64,000 nucleotides of DNA from GCA-002708315 sp964460905 (lineage in GTDB: Bacteria > Bacteroidota > Bacteroidia > Bacteroidales > F082): the NCBI GenBank assembly GCA_964460905.1, contig CAYWRM010000011.1, positions 1 through 64,000 of the forward strand, in the 5' to 3' direction. Shown here piece by piece: positions 54,608-63,809 of this stretch. A model generated the notes under the pieces. That model searched no databases and was not told the origin of the DNA. It saw nothing but the letters and a program-made list of their open reading frames with translations. A program made the position numbers and the translations under genes. Position 1 is the first letter of the stretch, and each line of letters begins with the position of its first letter.

Positions 54608-55213
54608 TTATCTCATCAACAATTTCAAAATTTTTAATTTTTTTCCGTAAGGGGCATATCGGATAGGAATATCAAGCCAGGTTCCTTTATAAACAACAGG
54701 CTTTTGGTTTGAAAAAGTGTCAAATGAAAAACGAACGTGATAGCTCCCAATGCCGCTATTGCCAACTCCACCAAATGGAAGCTTATTACTTGCAATATGC
54801 ATAATGGTGTCATTAATGGTTACCCCACCTGCTGAAATGTTCTCAACAATCATTTTCTGTTTTCTTTTGCTTTTAGAGAAGAAATAAAGAGCAAGAGGTT
54901 TGGGTCTGGAATTTACAATATCAATAACTTCAGAGATTTCATTATATGTAAGTACCGGAAGAATTGGTCCGAAAATTTCTTGTTGCATTATAGGCATTTC
55001 TAAATCTACATTATCAATAATTGTTGGTTCAAAGTACCTGTCATCTTTGTTATAATTACCACCATAATAAATATCAGTATTCTCCATAAGAACAGATAGT
55101 CTTTCTATATTGACCTCACTTATAATTCTTGGGTAATCAGGGCTTGTGGAAGCGTCTTTCCCAAAAAACTCTTGTATTACGTTCCTTAATTCTTCTAGAA
55201 AAGCACTCTTTAT
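54608..55213 (-). pseudogene. Truncated duplicate of the aldehyde dehydrogenase gene
   Basis: Gap-free match to 51643-52248 at a constant offset of 2965 bases, with only a few substitutions in 600 bases. It encodes residues about 260-460 of the ALDH. Missing are the NAD loop, E214 and C248, so it cannot be an active enzyme. In frame the upstream sequence meets a TAG right after the junction (55213). A Met-initiated 159-residue ORF (54608-55087) is left. The homology also covers the 3' flank, to about 54553, with the inverted repeat. Confidence 0.92.
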
Positions 55214-55261
55214 TGTCTATTGTACTTTGTTTAAAAATAGTGGTTTGAATACATCATTAGC

Positions 55262-56680
55262 CTATTTTTCAATTATCAACTTTTCTCTAATCATAGTTCC
55301 ACCAGAAAACAGTTCAATAATATACATTCCTTGACCAAGCATAGAAATATCAATTGAACTAAATATACGATTTTTGTGTAAGACTTTTTTTCCCAGCTGA
55401 TTGTAAATAGTTACTTCATTAATTGTTACTCCATTTTTACTTGATAAAAAGAGTTTGTTTTTTGTTGGGTTTGGATAAATGGTAAATTCAGGTTTAGTAT
55501 TAGCATCAATCGAAACCAAACAGGCTTCTTCAACTTCTTCTTTACTGTTACATCCTGGGGCATTATAATCTATTCCCACATTACAATTTGGGCTGGCGAT
55601 ATAGTCGCAAACACTTTTTGCATCACAATTGGATAAAGAATGATTTGAGAGTATGAATATATAACTTATTGTTTCGGGATCAATATTATCTAATCCTTCT
55701 AATGTAATTAATCCACTATTATTATCAATAAAAATTGATCCACCAATTGTAGTTAAATTGTTTAATCCTTCCAGGTTTGTTATTGTACTATTGTAATTAA
55801 TAGTTAGTCCTCCTCCAATTGAAGTAACATTGTTCAATCCATCTAGGTTTATTAATGAATTGTTACTATAAACCTTCAAAGCTCCACCAATTGTATTTAA
55901 ATTGTTTAGTCCGTTTAAACTAGTTAGAGTGTCGTTATTTTCAATGCATAGAAATCCATCAATTGTGGTTAAATTGTTGAGACCTACTAAACTTGTTAGT
56001 GCATCGTTGTTAAAAAATGTAAGATCCTCTTTAATAGTAGCTATATTGTTCAGTCCTTCTAAACTTGTTAATCTATCGTTGCCAAAAAAAGTAGTGTATT
56101 CTTCAATTGTAGTAATATTGTTCAGCCCTTCTAAACTTGTTAATGCATCGTTATTAGTTATATCTAAGTATTCCTCAACTATTGTGATATTGTTTAATCC
56201 GGTTAAGCTTGTTAGCGAATCGTTGCGCGAAACCCTTATGAAACTGCCTATTGAAGATAAATTGTTTAGTCCTTCTAAACTTGTTAGAATATTATTGTCG
56301 TTAACAAATAGGGCTCCACCGATTGTAGTTAAATTGCCAAGGCCTGTAAAGTTTGTTAATGTGTCGTTGCGAAAAATAAATAAATCCCCTCCAATTGTAG
56401 TTATGTAGTTTAGTCCTATTAGGCTGGTTAAGTTATTGTTATCATAAATATAAAGGTCTTCGCCTATTGCAGTTAGAATACTTAATCCTGTTAAATTTGT
56501 TATGTTAGTGCCAGCAATATTTAAGCTTCCTTCAATTTCTGTACAGCCGGGAAAATTAGTTTGGAAATTGTCTATTTCTTCTTGAGTATTTAATGTAATT
56601 CCTTGAGGTAAACAACTTTGAGAAAATACTGCTGCTTTAAAGAAAAAGGCAATTAAAATTATGATTACCTGCTTTTTCAT
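55262..56680 (-). CDS. T9SS cargo with LRR/receptor-L-like 24-residue repeats, copy 2
   Basis: 472 residues. Same architecture as copy 1: signal peptide, N-cap GITLNTQEEIDNFQTNFPGC, about 13 repeats of 24 residues (GLNNITTIEEYTTFFGNDRL, GLNNLTTIGGSIFIDNNSGL), C-cap (CDAKSVCDYIAS; PGCNSKEEVEEACL), and T9SS domain ending FSGGTMIREKLIIEK. The caps, leader and signal are highly similar to copy 1 while the repeat region is much more divergent and longer. The opposite strand is open too, as expected of repeat-coding DNA. Confidence 0.85.
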   Translation of the reverse strand: MKKQVIIILIAFFFKAAVFSQSCLPQGITLNTQEEIDNFQTNFPGCTEIEGSLNIAGTNITNLTGLSILTAIGEDLYIYDNNNLTSLIGLNYITTIGGDLFIFRNDTLTNFTGLGNLTTIGGALFVNDNNILTSLEGLNNLSSIGSFIRVSRNDSLTSLTGLNNITIVEEYLDITNNDALTSLEGLNNITTIEEYTTFFGNDRLTSLEGLNNIATIKEDLTFFNNDALTSLVGLNNLTTIDGFLCIENNDTLTSLNGLNNLNTIGGALKVYSNNSLINLDGLNNVTSIGGGLTINYNSTITNLEGLNNLTTIGGSIFIDNNSGLITLEGLDNIDPETISYIFILSNHSLSNCDAKSVCDYIASPNCNVGIDYNAPGCNSKEEVEEACLVSIDANTKPEFTIYPNPTKNKLFLSSKNGVTINEVTIYNQLGKKVLHKNRIFSSIDISMLGQGMYIIELFSGGTMIREKLIIEK

Positions 56681-56714
56681 AAAAGTTGTTTTTTGCTAAG
56701 ATATAACTTTTATG
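56678..56714 (-). promoter_or_regulatory. Start-codon-pairing hairpin, copy 2
   Basis: Same inverted repeat as in copy 1: CATAAAAGTT (56678-56687) with AACTTTTATG (56705-56714), loop one base longer. Again the ATG of the cargo gene lies in the stem. Confidence 0.55.
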
Positions 56715-56779
56715 AAAATATTTAACCAATATACTAGATGTTGATTGCTGTAAAGAAATTATAACATGCAAATTATCAA

Positions 56780-58189
56780 CTATTCAGAGCCTTTGTATAC
56801 ACCCAATAACTCAATAAACCTGCTGTCATCAAATAGGTTTGGTATCAGGTTGATGAGCTCGGTATGTTGGTCGTAATTAAGCTTTAAGGCTGTTTCAATA
56901 TAAAAATATGCTTGCTGTACTTTTCCAGAAGCATGAAGGTATCCGGCAAGGCGGTACCAGAGTAATGCATTGTCTTTATTACTATCAATGGCTTCCTCAA
57001 TTATCTCAATGGCTCTTTCAGTATCATCATTGGCAAAAGCACAAGATGAGTAATTTATCCAGGCATCAATATTTGATTTATCAAGTTTAACAACTTCTGT
57101 GAATGCATCACAGGCAACGTTATAGTTTTTCTCTTTAAAATAAATCATTGCAATGTCGTACCTGAATTCAGAATTTGAAGGCAATATTTCAACTGCCTTT
57201 TCATAGTAATTTATTGCAGTAACATTATTGTCCTGCCCAGCAAAAAGCCTTCCGAGTCCGGCCCATGCATCAGCTAGTTTATCATCAATTTCAAGAGCTT
57301 TGTTAAAATGGTGCATTGCATTTTTTATATCATTCATATTTTCATATGATTCACCAATATAATAATGAGTAATTGGTTCGGGGGCTTCGTACTTGAAGGT
57401 TTCTTTGTAGTATTCGATAGCTTCTTCATATCTGTTTAAACCTGAAAGAGAGTTTGCAATATTGAAGTATGCCGATGAAAAACCATCATCAATAGCCAAT
57501 GTAAACTCGTAAGCTTCAATGGCTTTTTCATATAGCTCTAGTTGATTATAAAAAATCCCAAGGTTGAACCATGCAACTTTCGCAAAAGGGTTTGTGTCTA
57601 AAAAATCGTTAAAAAATGAAATAGCATCTTCCTCACGGTTTGTAATATCAAAGAAAAAAGCAATTTCATGAATAATATTTTCCGAGTCGGGTTTTAATGC
57701 AAGCGCATTTTTTAGATTTCTAATTGCATTTGGATAATCGTTTATGTTTTCGTACTCAAAGGCAATAACTGAATATATGTCTTCCGGGTTTTCGGTGTAA
57801 GGTATGGCTTTCTCATATTGTTCAATTGAGAGCTCATGTTTATTCATCATACTATATATTTCGCCTTTCGAAATATATAATTCATCGTTTGCAGTCTCTA
57901 TTAATTCGAGTTGGTTTAATTGCTCTAACGCCTCGTAATAATTTCCACTTTGTGCCAGTAGCTTAGCACTTCTTATTTTAAAACCAATCCCGGATGGATG
58001 TTGCTGCAATGCTGATCTAACAGCTATTCTTCCTTTATCAAATTCCTGAAAATCAATAAAGTAGTCAATAATAACTTCAAATTCATTAACATCAAAGAAG
58101 AATTGCATATCTGCTTTAAGCATCTTTTGAAACCTGTTAACAAGTTCGTTAAGATTTGCATCGTCAATCCATTCGTAATCTTCACTCAT
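56780..58189 (-). CDS. Cytosolic TPR-repeat protein
   Basis: 469 residues, no signal peptide or TM helix. About 11 TPR units (for example NIANSLSGLNRYEEAIEYYK, AWAGLGRLFAGQDNNVTAIN). N-terminal SEDYEWIDDANLNELVNRFQ is not a known domain. Likely a protein-interaction scaffold. Its 3' end is partly duplicated at 54389-54518. It is divergent in content from neighbours but on the same strand as the cargo and lepB genes; a 99-base gap separates it from copy 2 of the cargo gene. Confidence 0.85.
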   Translation of the reverse strand: MSEDYEWIDDANLNELVNRFQKMLKADMQFFFDVNEFEVIIDYFIDFQEFDKGRIAVRSALQQHPSGIGFKIRSAKLLAQSGNYYEALEQLNQLELIETANDELYISKGEIYSMMNKHELSIEQYEKAIPYTENPEDIYSVIAFEYENINDYPNAIRNLKNALALKPDSENIIHEIAFFFDITNREEDAISFFNDFLDTNPFAKVAWFNLGIFYNQLELYEKAIEAYEFTLAIDDGFSSAYFNIANSLSGLNRYEEAIEYYKETFKYEAPEPITHYYIGESYENMNDIKNAMHHFNKALEIDDKLADAWAGLGRLFAGQDNNVTAINYYEKAVEILPSNSEFRYDIAMIYFKEKNYNVACDAFTEVVKLDKSNIDAWINYSSCAFANDDTERAIEIIEEAIDSNKDNALLWYRLAGYLHASGKVQQAYFYIETALKLNYDQHTELINLIPNLFDDSRFIELLGVYKGSE

Positions 58190-58360
58190 GAAATAGTATA
58201 ATTTTAGTTATTTAGTTTAAAATGTAGTTATTATTACAATTACGAAAATAGGTAAATAGTTATTCGTTTTGCCAATTGAAGGCTTATTTTATTAACCGTA
58301 TCAAGTAATAATTGTTAATTACCTAAGATTTTGGTTTACCATTATTTTATCAGGGTTGCC

Positions 58361-59875
58361 TTAATTTACTATTGAGAATAACCTATTCCATCTAATTTTA
58401 CCATCGAACAATGATTTATTTGGGTCTAAAGATAACCAAACAAATTCGGCTCTTCCAACGATATGATTTTCAGGTACAAATCCCCAATATCTTGAATCAG
58501 CTGAGTTATGACGGTTGTCACCCATCATCCAATAGTAGTTAAACTTTGGGGTGTATGACGTTGTTTCTTCACCATTAATTATAATCTTACCAACTGCAAT
58601 TTTAAGATCATTGCCTTCGTAGGTTACTATCAGACGCTTATAAATTGGCAGATTTTCTATGGTAAGATTTATAGGTATATCTTTTTTAGGGATGTATAGT
58701 GGACCAAAGTTATCACGATTCCATTTATATGCAGAATCATACGGGAATATTTCCCGCTTCCATATCCCGGCATCCTCGTTAAAAACTTCAACACTCTTAA
58801 CAATTGGCAGTTTTTCAATGCCTTGTTTTGCTTCATTAGTCAGCATAAAGATAAATTGACCTGGCCTATTACCTCTAAAAGTTTCAGTGATATCGTATTT
58901 ATTCAAAATTTTCTGGTTTATACTGCTACCGCTAGTAGTAACCATATATTGATACTGTAATTTTTCAGGATTAATTGCTTTTTCTCCATTCAAGTATACT
59001 TGACGATTAGCTATACTAAGTGTATCTCCTGGTAAGCCTATGCACCGTTTTACATAGTTTTCACGTTTATCAACTGGTCTTACCACAATATCTCCAAAAT
59101 TTTGTTTATCTGTCCATACTCTTTCCCTTCCATACTGATCAACAAGAGAATAATAACTCATATTACTTTGGAACCTTGTGGATACAGTATCTCCGGCAGG
59201 GTAATTAAATACTACTGCATCATTATGATCGATATTTTTAAATCCTGCAAAGCGATAAAATGGAAATTTAATCCACTCAACATATGATTTAATGTTGTCG
59301 GTGCCGGGTAATGTATGGTGCACAAATGGAAATGATATTGGTGTATTTGGTACCTTTGGTCCATAGGTAATTTTGCTTACAAATAGATAATCGCCAACAA
59401 GTAGCGACTTTTCCATCGAAGATGTAGGAATTGTATATGCCTCAAGTAAAAATGTACGGATAATTGTTGCAGCTACAACTGCAAATACTATAGCATCTAC
59501 CCATTCTCTTGTAAATGATTTCTTTATCTTAGGTCTGTCAGCAGGATTAACATATACTTCATCTTCCTTAAAGCCAATATAAGGGAGATATACAAAAGGG
59601 AAAATTACACTTAGGAATTGTTCACCCAATGAAAATTTATTAAAACATTTAACTATCTCCACTAACATGAGCATGTACATGAATACGTTTAAGAAAGGGA
59701 AAAATAGTAATATCATCCACCACCATGGCTTTTTAATAATTTTAAGAAAAACATATAGATTATAATATGGAATGAGGGTCTCCCATCCCTGTCGGCCTGC
59801 TTTTTCGAAAAGCATCCAAGCAAATATAGTAGGTATAGTAAATGATAGGGGGATTAAAATTATCAATTCAAGCAT
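58361..59875 (-). CDS. lepB: Signal peptidase I with N-terminal DUF5684-like membrane region
   Basis: 504 residues. Three TM helices and a Trp-rich DUF5684-like segment (about 1-105) precede the S26 peptidase domain (about 120-504). Catalytic Ser153 is in IPTSSMEKSLLVGD and Lys276 in NYVKRCIGLPGDTL; the closing GDNRHNSADSRYWGFVP is box D/E. A long insertion (about 285-430) sits between the catalytic parts. Cleaves signal peptides on the periplasmic side. It is the last gene of the par/dapB-side cluster and has its own promoter. Confidence 0.93.
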   Translation of the reverse strand: MLELIILIPLSFTIPTIFAWMLFEKAGRQGWETLIPYYNLYVFLKIIKKPWWWMILLFFPFLNVFMYMLMLVEIVKCFNKFSLGEQFLSVIFPFVYLPYIGFKEDEVYVNPADRPKIKKSFTREWVDAIVFAVVAATIIRTFLLEAYTIPTSSMEKSLLVGDYLFVSKITYGPKVPNTPISFPFVHHTLPGTDNIKSYVEWIKFPFYRFAGFKNIDHNDAVVFNYPAGDTVSTRFQSNMSYYSLVDQYGRERVWTDKQNFGDIVVRPVDKRENYVKRCIGLPGDTLSIANRQVYLNGEKAINPEKLQYQYMVTTSGSSINQKILNKYDITETFRGNRPGQFIFMLTNEAKQGIEKLPIVKSVEVFNEDAGIWKREIFPYDSAYKWNRDNFGPLYIPKKDIPINLTIENLPIYKRLIVTYEGNDLKIAVGKIIINGEETTSYTPKFNYYWMMGDNRHNSADSRYWGFVPENHIVGRAEFVWLSLDPNKSLFDGKIRWNRLFSIVN

Positions 59876-59895
59876 GATTATTTAATTTATGGTTT

Positions 59896-59929
59896 AGTGC
59901 TTGCAAGATAGTTGTATTGAGCTAGCACT
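59896..59929 (-). promoter_or_regulatory. Hairpin in the lepB leader
   Basis: AGTGCTTGC (59896-59904) pairs with GCTAGCACT (59921-59929), eight of nine positions. It lies between the promoter and the ATG at 59875, close to the start, and may be a leader structure. Confidence 0.4.
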
Positions 59930-59961
59930 ATCGTTAATTATTCTTAATTAATTTGAGCGGG

Positions 59962-59969
59962 CAAAATTA
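59962..59969 (-). promoter_or_regulatory. -7 promoter element for lepB
   Basis: Minus-strand TAATTTTG, 86 bases before the lepB ATG. Confidence 0.45.
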
Positions 59970-60030
59970 GGAAAAAATGAATTCTATTTTAGATTTTCTT
60001 TTAGATTTTCACTTATATCAATTAGTTATC

Positions 60031-60120
60031 AAAATGAGCCTTATAAAACAAAATATTTTAAGAAGAGAAGATGGAAAAAATAAATGTTTTAAGGCGCATC
60101 TTGGTAGCTATTTGGTATTA
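60031..60120. repeat. Palindromic repeat family, copy B (at lipoprotein 3' end)
   Basis: AAAATGAGCCTTATAAAAC (60031-60049) pairs with GTTTTAAGGCGCATCTT (60086-60102). The block 60063-60120 matches 28162-28219 at 49 of 58 positions. The lipoprotein stop codon (60108-60110) and its last codons lie inside this block. Confidence 0.75.
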
Positions 60121-60560
60121 GTATACAACACACTTTTATCGGTACCTGACAACTTCAATAGTATTCCGTTATTTTGTTTGTATTCATCAAAAAAGCTAAG
60201 ATTGTAGTATAGTTTCTGTTGAACAATTGCCTTGCAAGGATCATTGTCATTAAGTTGTAGTAATAAATTTGTTGTTGGTGGCATCGATTCGTAAACAATA
60301 TCTGAATAGTAAAGCTTAAAATCAGAATCGCCGCAACCTCCAACATATGAAACCCATATGTTCAGGCAGTTATTGTCAATAAACAGAGTATCAATTGAAT
60401 AATAATCTGTTGATATATTATCAACCGCACTACTGTTGTATGTCATTGACTCACAGAAATTATCAATATTAATGTTGTTTTCAACGGCTTTCCTGGATGA
60501 TTTACATGATACAAGCAATATTATAACTGTGGTTGATATTATAAAAAGAACAATTTTCAT
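60108..60560 (-). CDS. Small lipoprotein of unknown function
   Basis: 150 residues. Lipoprotein signal (IISTTVIILLVSC, acyl-Cys at 19). The mature part has a conserved-looking YVGGCGDSDFKLYYSD segment and DPCKAIVQQKLYYNLSFF, reminiscent of a Bacteroidota lipoprotein family with a GGC motif. Its ATG overlaps the dapB stop (ATGA), so it is translationally coupled to dapB. The last residues (NTK and stop) come from a palindromic repeat. Function unknown. Confidence 0.7.
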   Translation of the reverse strand: MKIVLFIISTTVIILLVSCKSSRKAVENNINIDNFCESMTYNSSAVDNISTDYYSIDTLFIDNNCLNIWVSYVGGCGDSDFKLYYSDIVYESMPPTTNLLLQLNDNDPCKAIVQQKLYYNLSFFDEYKQNNGILLKLSGTDKSVLYTNTK

Positions 60561-61279
60561 AACATTTGTTTTAGTAAATCTTCCATATTAAAGATGCCAT
60601 GTTTGCCCACTATGAATTCAACAGCTAATACTGCTCCAAGTGCAAAACCTTCACGGTTTTTTGCTTCATGTACTAATGTAAGTTTATCTTCGCCTGATTC
60701 GTAAATAACTTTATGAGTTCCGGTTATTTCTCCTTTTCTGGTGGAGTATATTGGCAAACTGTTAGTGCTTCCTTTTGAATTTAATGTCCAATTATTTAAT
60801 TCCTTATGCTTTTCTATAATTCCATTGGCAACGGCTATGGCAGTTCCGCTGGGAGCATCTAATTTGTGTATATGATGCGTTTCATTTACATGAATTTCAT
60901 AATTGTTAAAACCCGACATTAGTTGTGCTAAATATGAATTCACTTTAAAGAAAATATTTACACCAATGCTAAAATTTGGTGCATAAAATAAAGATCCATT
61001 ATAATTTTTACATTGTTCACTTATGTATTCCAGTTCATCATACCAACCGGTTGTTCCGGTAACAATTGGTACTCCTAGTTTAAAACATTTTAAGTAATTA
61101 TTTTTTGCCTCATTTGGCATGCTAAAATCAATTACTGCAGCACCTGAATAATCAATGTTGGATAGTTTTTGCCAGTCGGATTCATTATCAATGACTGCAA
61201 TTATTTTATGACCTCTTTTAAGGCAAGCTTTTTCGACTTCTTTACCCATTCGTCCGTAGCCTGATATAATTATATTCAT
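60557..61279 (-). CDS. dapB: 4-hydroxy-tetrahydrodipicolinate reductase
   Basis: 240 residues. NAD(P)H-dependent reductase of lysine/diaminopimelate synthesis. N-terminal Rossmann ISGYGRMGKEV, GTTGWYDE substrate loop, catalytic H135-H136 with K139 in ETHHIHKLDAPSGTA. Normal length. Located between a DUF5683 gene and the lipoprotein gene. Confidence 0.95.
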   Translation of the reverse strand: MNIIISGYGRMGKEVEKACLKRGHKIIAVIDNESDWQKLSNIDYSGAAVIDFSMPNEAKNNYLKCFKLGVPIVTGTTGWYDELEYISEQCKNYNGSLFYAPNFSIGVNIFFKVNSYLAQLMSGFNNYEIHVNETHHIHKLDAPSGTAIAVANGIIEKHKELNNWTLNSKGSTNSLPIYSTRKGEITGTHKVIYESGEDKLTLVHEAKNREGFALGAVLAVEFIVGKHGIFNMEDLLKQML

Positions 61280-61397
61280 CTCTTAATTTTTTTTATGACT
61301 GATACTGAAGAATTTATTTTTATTCAGGTATTAACTTAAGTTATGGTGTGATTAAAAAAGTTTTTCCACATTACATAGTGGTTATATTATTGATTAA

Positions 61398-61988
61398 TTA
61401 GAAACTAACTGTTATTTTTAACCCATTGTGATTGACACTATTATTAGGTATAATCGGAGGTATCTGTGACATTGATTGTTGAAATACGGGTTCCGCTTTA
61501 AGTGACAGATTTTCATTTACTTCCCAGTAATATAAATGTGCATCAACAGTTGCATCAAGAATTTGGAGAATATACCATGCACCCATCAGGATAAAAGAGA
61601 GCTCCATATTACGTCGGTAGTAATCACGTGCAGATTTAAGTTGATCAGAGTCATATTTAAGTGCAAGTTCGTTATCACAATTATCCGGATCGTTTAGTAT
61701 ACATACATATGCATCGTTGAATTTTAAATATTCTCCTCTGTTCCAAAAAGCAAAATATCCAGTTGCGGCAAAGCCTGCATAAACAATTGGCAGCTTCCAA
61801 TACTTCTTATTATAAATTTGTCCAAGACCCGGGACGAGTGATAAATAAGTTGCTTTTTTTGGAGAATGTGTAAAGACTTCAGTTGAATCATTTTGAGATT
61901 CGTTTTGAGAGGACACACTGCTTACGGAGCAAACTAAAATTATTAGAATGATCGCAAAGAAATACGTACTGTTTAATGGCTGTTTCAA
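61398..61988 (-). CDS. DUF5683 membrane protein
   Basis: 196 residues. Signal peptide or N-terminal TM (about 10-27), then KKATYLSLVPGLGQIYNKKYW, the DUF5683 signature, and two more hydrophobic helices (about 70-85, 130-148). A conserved neighbour of parAB in Bacteroidota; no biochemical function known. Ends 118 bases before dapB; starts nine bases after parB. Confidence 0.85.
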   Translation of the reverse strand: MKQPLNSTYFFAIILIILVCSVSSVSSQNESQNDSTEVFTHSPKKATYLSLVPGLGQIYNKKYWKLPIVYAGFAATGYFAFWNRGEYLKFNDAYVCILNDPDNCDNELALKYDSDQLKSARDYYRRNMELSFILMGAWYILQILDATVDAHLYYWEVNENLSLKAEPVFQQSMSQIPPIIPNNSVNHNGLKITVSF

Positions 61989-61997
61989 AATGTTCTT

Positions 61998-62891
61998 CTA
62001 GTCCTCAATTAACGAAATAATCTTGTCGAGATCTTTGTCGTTTTTAAAACTTATAACGATACTTCCTTCACCGTTATTGTTTCGCTTAAGATTAACTTTT
62101 GTGCCCAGTTTAGTGCTTAGTTTGGCAGGAGTATCTTTAAATCTTTCCGGAATTTTTGAAGATGGTACTTTTGGTTTTACAGGTTGTTTTGAGCCGGTTT
62201 TTCTTGCAAGCTCTTCAGTTTGTCTAACATTAAGCCTGTCACCTATAATGTTTTTTAGAATTTTTTCCTGAACTTTTATATCCGAGATTGTTATCAATGC
62301 CCTTGCATGTCCCATTGATATGAAGCCATCGCGCAAGGCTACCTGAACACTAGGAGGTAGCTTCAGTAGTCGTAAAAAATTTGTAATCGACGATCTGCTT
62401 TTCCCTAACCTATCACTTAATTTTTCCTGGGTAAGCTTAATTTCATCAATGAGTCGCTGATAGCTAATTGCTATTTCAATGGCATTTAGATCTTCACGGT
62501 GAATATTTTCAATGAGCGCAAGTTCCAGCATCTCCTCATCGTTGGCAATACGAATAAATGCCGGCATTTGTTTTATACCAGCCATTTGTGATGCCCTAAA
62601 GCGGCGTTCTCCTGCTATTATCTGATATTTGTCGTAGCCCATTTTCCGGACGGTGATGGGTTGTATTATTCCCTGTATTTCTATCGAATTTGCTAATTCT
62701 CTGAGCATCATTTCGTCAAAATTAGTACGGGGTTGAAACGGATTTGTCTCAATCTTGTTTATGTCAATTTCGGCAATTGCTCCAGCAACAAAACCACCTG
62801 AAATATCTTCAGATGTTATATCAGTATCCGGACTAGATAAAATTGAATCTAACCCTCTACCTAGTACTTTCTTTTTGTTTTTGTTACTCAT
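61998..62891 (-). CDS. parB: Chromosome-partitioning protein ParB
   Basis: 297 residues. The arginine-patch NTP-binding motif is in AGERRFRASQMAG, preceded by NPFQPRTNFDEM, and the HTH (LTQEKLSDRLGKSRSSITNFLRLLKLP) that reads parS follows. C-terminal dimerisation region. CTP-dependent clamp that loads SMC and organises the origin region. Overlaps parA by eight bases. Confidence 0.96.
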   Translation of the reverse strand: MSNKNKKKVLGRGLDSILSSPDTDITSEDISGGFVAGAIAEIDINKIETNPFQPRTNFDEMMLRELANSIEIQGIIQPITVRKMGYDKYQIIAGERRFRASQMAGIKQMPAFIRIANDEEMLELALIENIHREDLNAIEIAISYQRLIDEIKLTQEKLSDRLGKSRSSITNFLRLLKLPPSVQVALRDGFISMGHARALITISDIKVQEKILKNIIGDRLNVRQTEELARKTGSKQPVKPKVPSSKIPERFKDTPAKLSTKLGTKVNLKRNNNGEGSIVISFKNDKDLDKIISLIED

Positions 62892-63687
62892 TAATTATTT
62901 TATCAGCGTTATTTATTGTAGTTAAATCATTCTTTTGTAGTAACTCGCGGGCTAAATTAAGATAGTTAATTGCACCGGTGCTGTTAGCATCGTACATAAT
63001 AATAGAATCTCCAAAACTGGGTGCCTCACTTAGTTTGGTATTCCTGTTAATTATTGTGTTAAATACCATCTGCTGAAAATGAGTCTTTACTTCTTCTACA
63101 ACTTGTTTTGAAAGTCGCAATCTTGTATCAAACATTGTTAACAATATACCTTCGATGTCTAGTTTTTGATTTAATCTGGTTTGTACAATCTTTATTGTGT
63201 TAAGCAGTTTACCAAGTCCTTCAAGTGCAAAATATTCGCATTGAACAGGAATAATTACTGAATCGGAAGCTGTCAGAGCATTAACAGTTATAAGCCCTAA
63301 AGATGGTGAACAATCAATTATTATGAAATCATATTTTGATTTAACATTCTTTAGTACATTGAGCATCAGTTTTTCCCTGTCAGGCAAATTTATGATTTCA
63401 ATTTCAGCACCTACCAGGTCGATGTGTGCTGGTAACAAGTCAAGATTTGGAGTTTTTGTTTGTAAAATTACATTTTCTACATTAAGTTTGTCAATTATAC
63501 ATTCGTAAATACTTGCCTGAATTTGTTTGGGATCAAAACCAATACCGGAAGTGGCATTTGCCTGGGGGTCAGCATCAACTATAAGTGTTTTATATTCAAG
63601 TATAGCAAGGCTTGCAGCTAAGTTAATTGAAGTTGTTGTTTTACCAACACCTCCTTTTTGATTGGTTATGGCAATTGTTTTCCCCAT
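62884..63687 (-). CDS. parA: Chromosome-partitioning ATPase ParA
   Basis: 267 residues. Deviant Walker A KGGVGKTTTSINLAASLA, Walker A' DADPQANAT, Walker B IIIDCSPSLG, and PVQCEYFALEGL. Soj-type ATPase working with ParB to move the origin. No N-terminal HTH, so chromosomal rather than plasmid type Ia. Promoter 39 bases upstream. Confidence 0.96.
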   Translation of the reverse strand: MGKTIAITNQKGGVGKTTTSINLAASLAILEYKTLIVDADPQANATSGIGFDPKQIQASIYECIIDKLNVENVILQTKTPNLDLLPAHIDLVGAEIEIINLPDREKLMLNVLKNVKSKYDFIIIDCSPSLGLITVNALTASDSVIIPVQCEYFALEGLGKLLNTIKIVQTRLNQKLDIEGILLTMFDTRLRLSKQVVEEVKTHFQQMVFNTIINRNTKLSEAPSFGDSIIMYDANSTGAINYLNLARELLQKNDLTTINNADKIINE

Positions 63688-63725
63688 TATAATTTGTTCG
63701 TTTTACTAAGTAGATACTTAACTGA

Positions 63726-63733
63726 CAAAATTA
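63726..63733 (-). promoter_or_regulatory. -7 promoter element for parA
   Basis: Minus-strand TAATTTTG, 38 bases before the ATG at 63687. Confidence 0.45.
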
Positions 63734-63809
63734 GCATTTAACATATTTCAAGCTTGACAAGTGAGATAAATTTATTAACAACCCAGCTTAGTTGTGAGTA
63801 AATAAATGA

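Noticed and set aside
54608..55087. A separate short dehydrogenase gene
   Set aside because: It is the tail of a truncated duplicate; catalytic Cys and Glu are missing.
55902..56408. 168-codon plus-strand frame inside cargo copy 2
   Set aside because: It mirrors the 24-residue repeats on the other strand; its repetition is an effect of the coding repeats.
53070..56680. Possible CRISPR array or tandem DNA repeat
   Set aside because: The 72-bp periodicity is imperfect, in frame and encodes the 24-residue protein repeats; there are no uniform spacers.
59977..60207. Small plus-strand ORF of 76 codons
   Set aside because: It lies over repeat copy B and antisense to a lipoprotein; no RBS or coding character.
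62023..62271. Antisense ORF within parB
   Set aside because: Shadow of a conserved gene in another frame.
63688..63809. parS site or origin of replication near parAB
   Set aside because: I looked for TGTTTCACGTGAAACA-like palindromes and DnaA-box clusters and saw none in this window.
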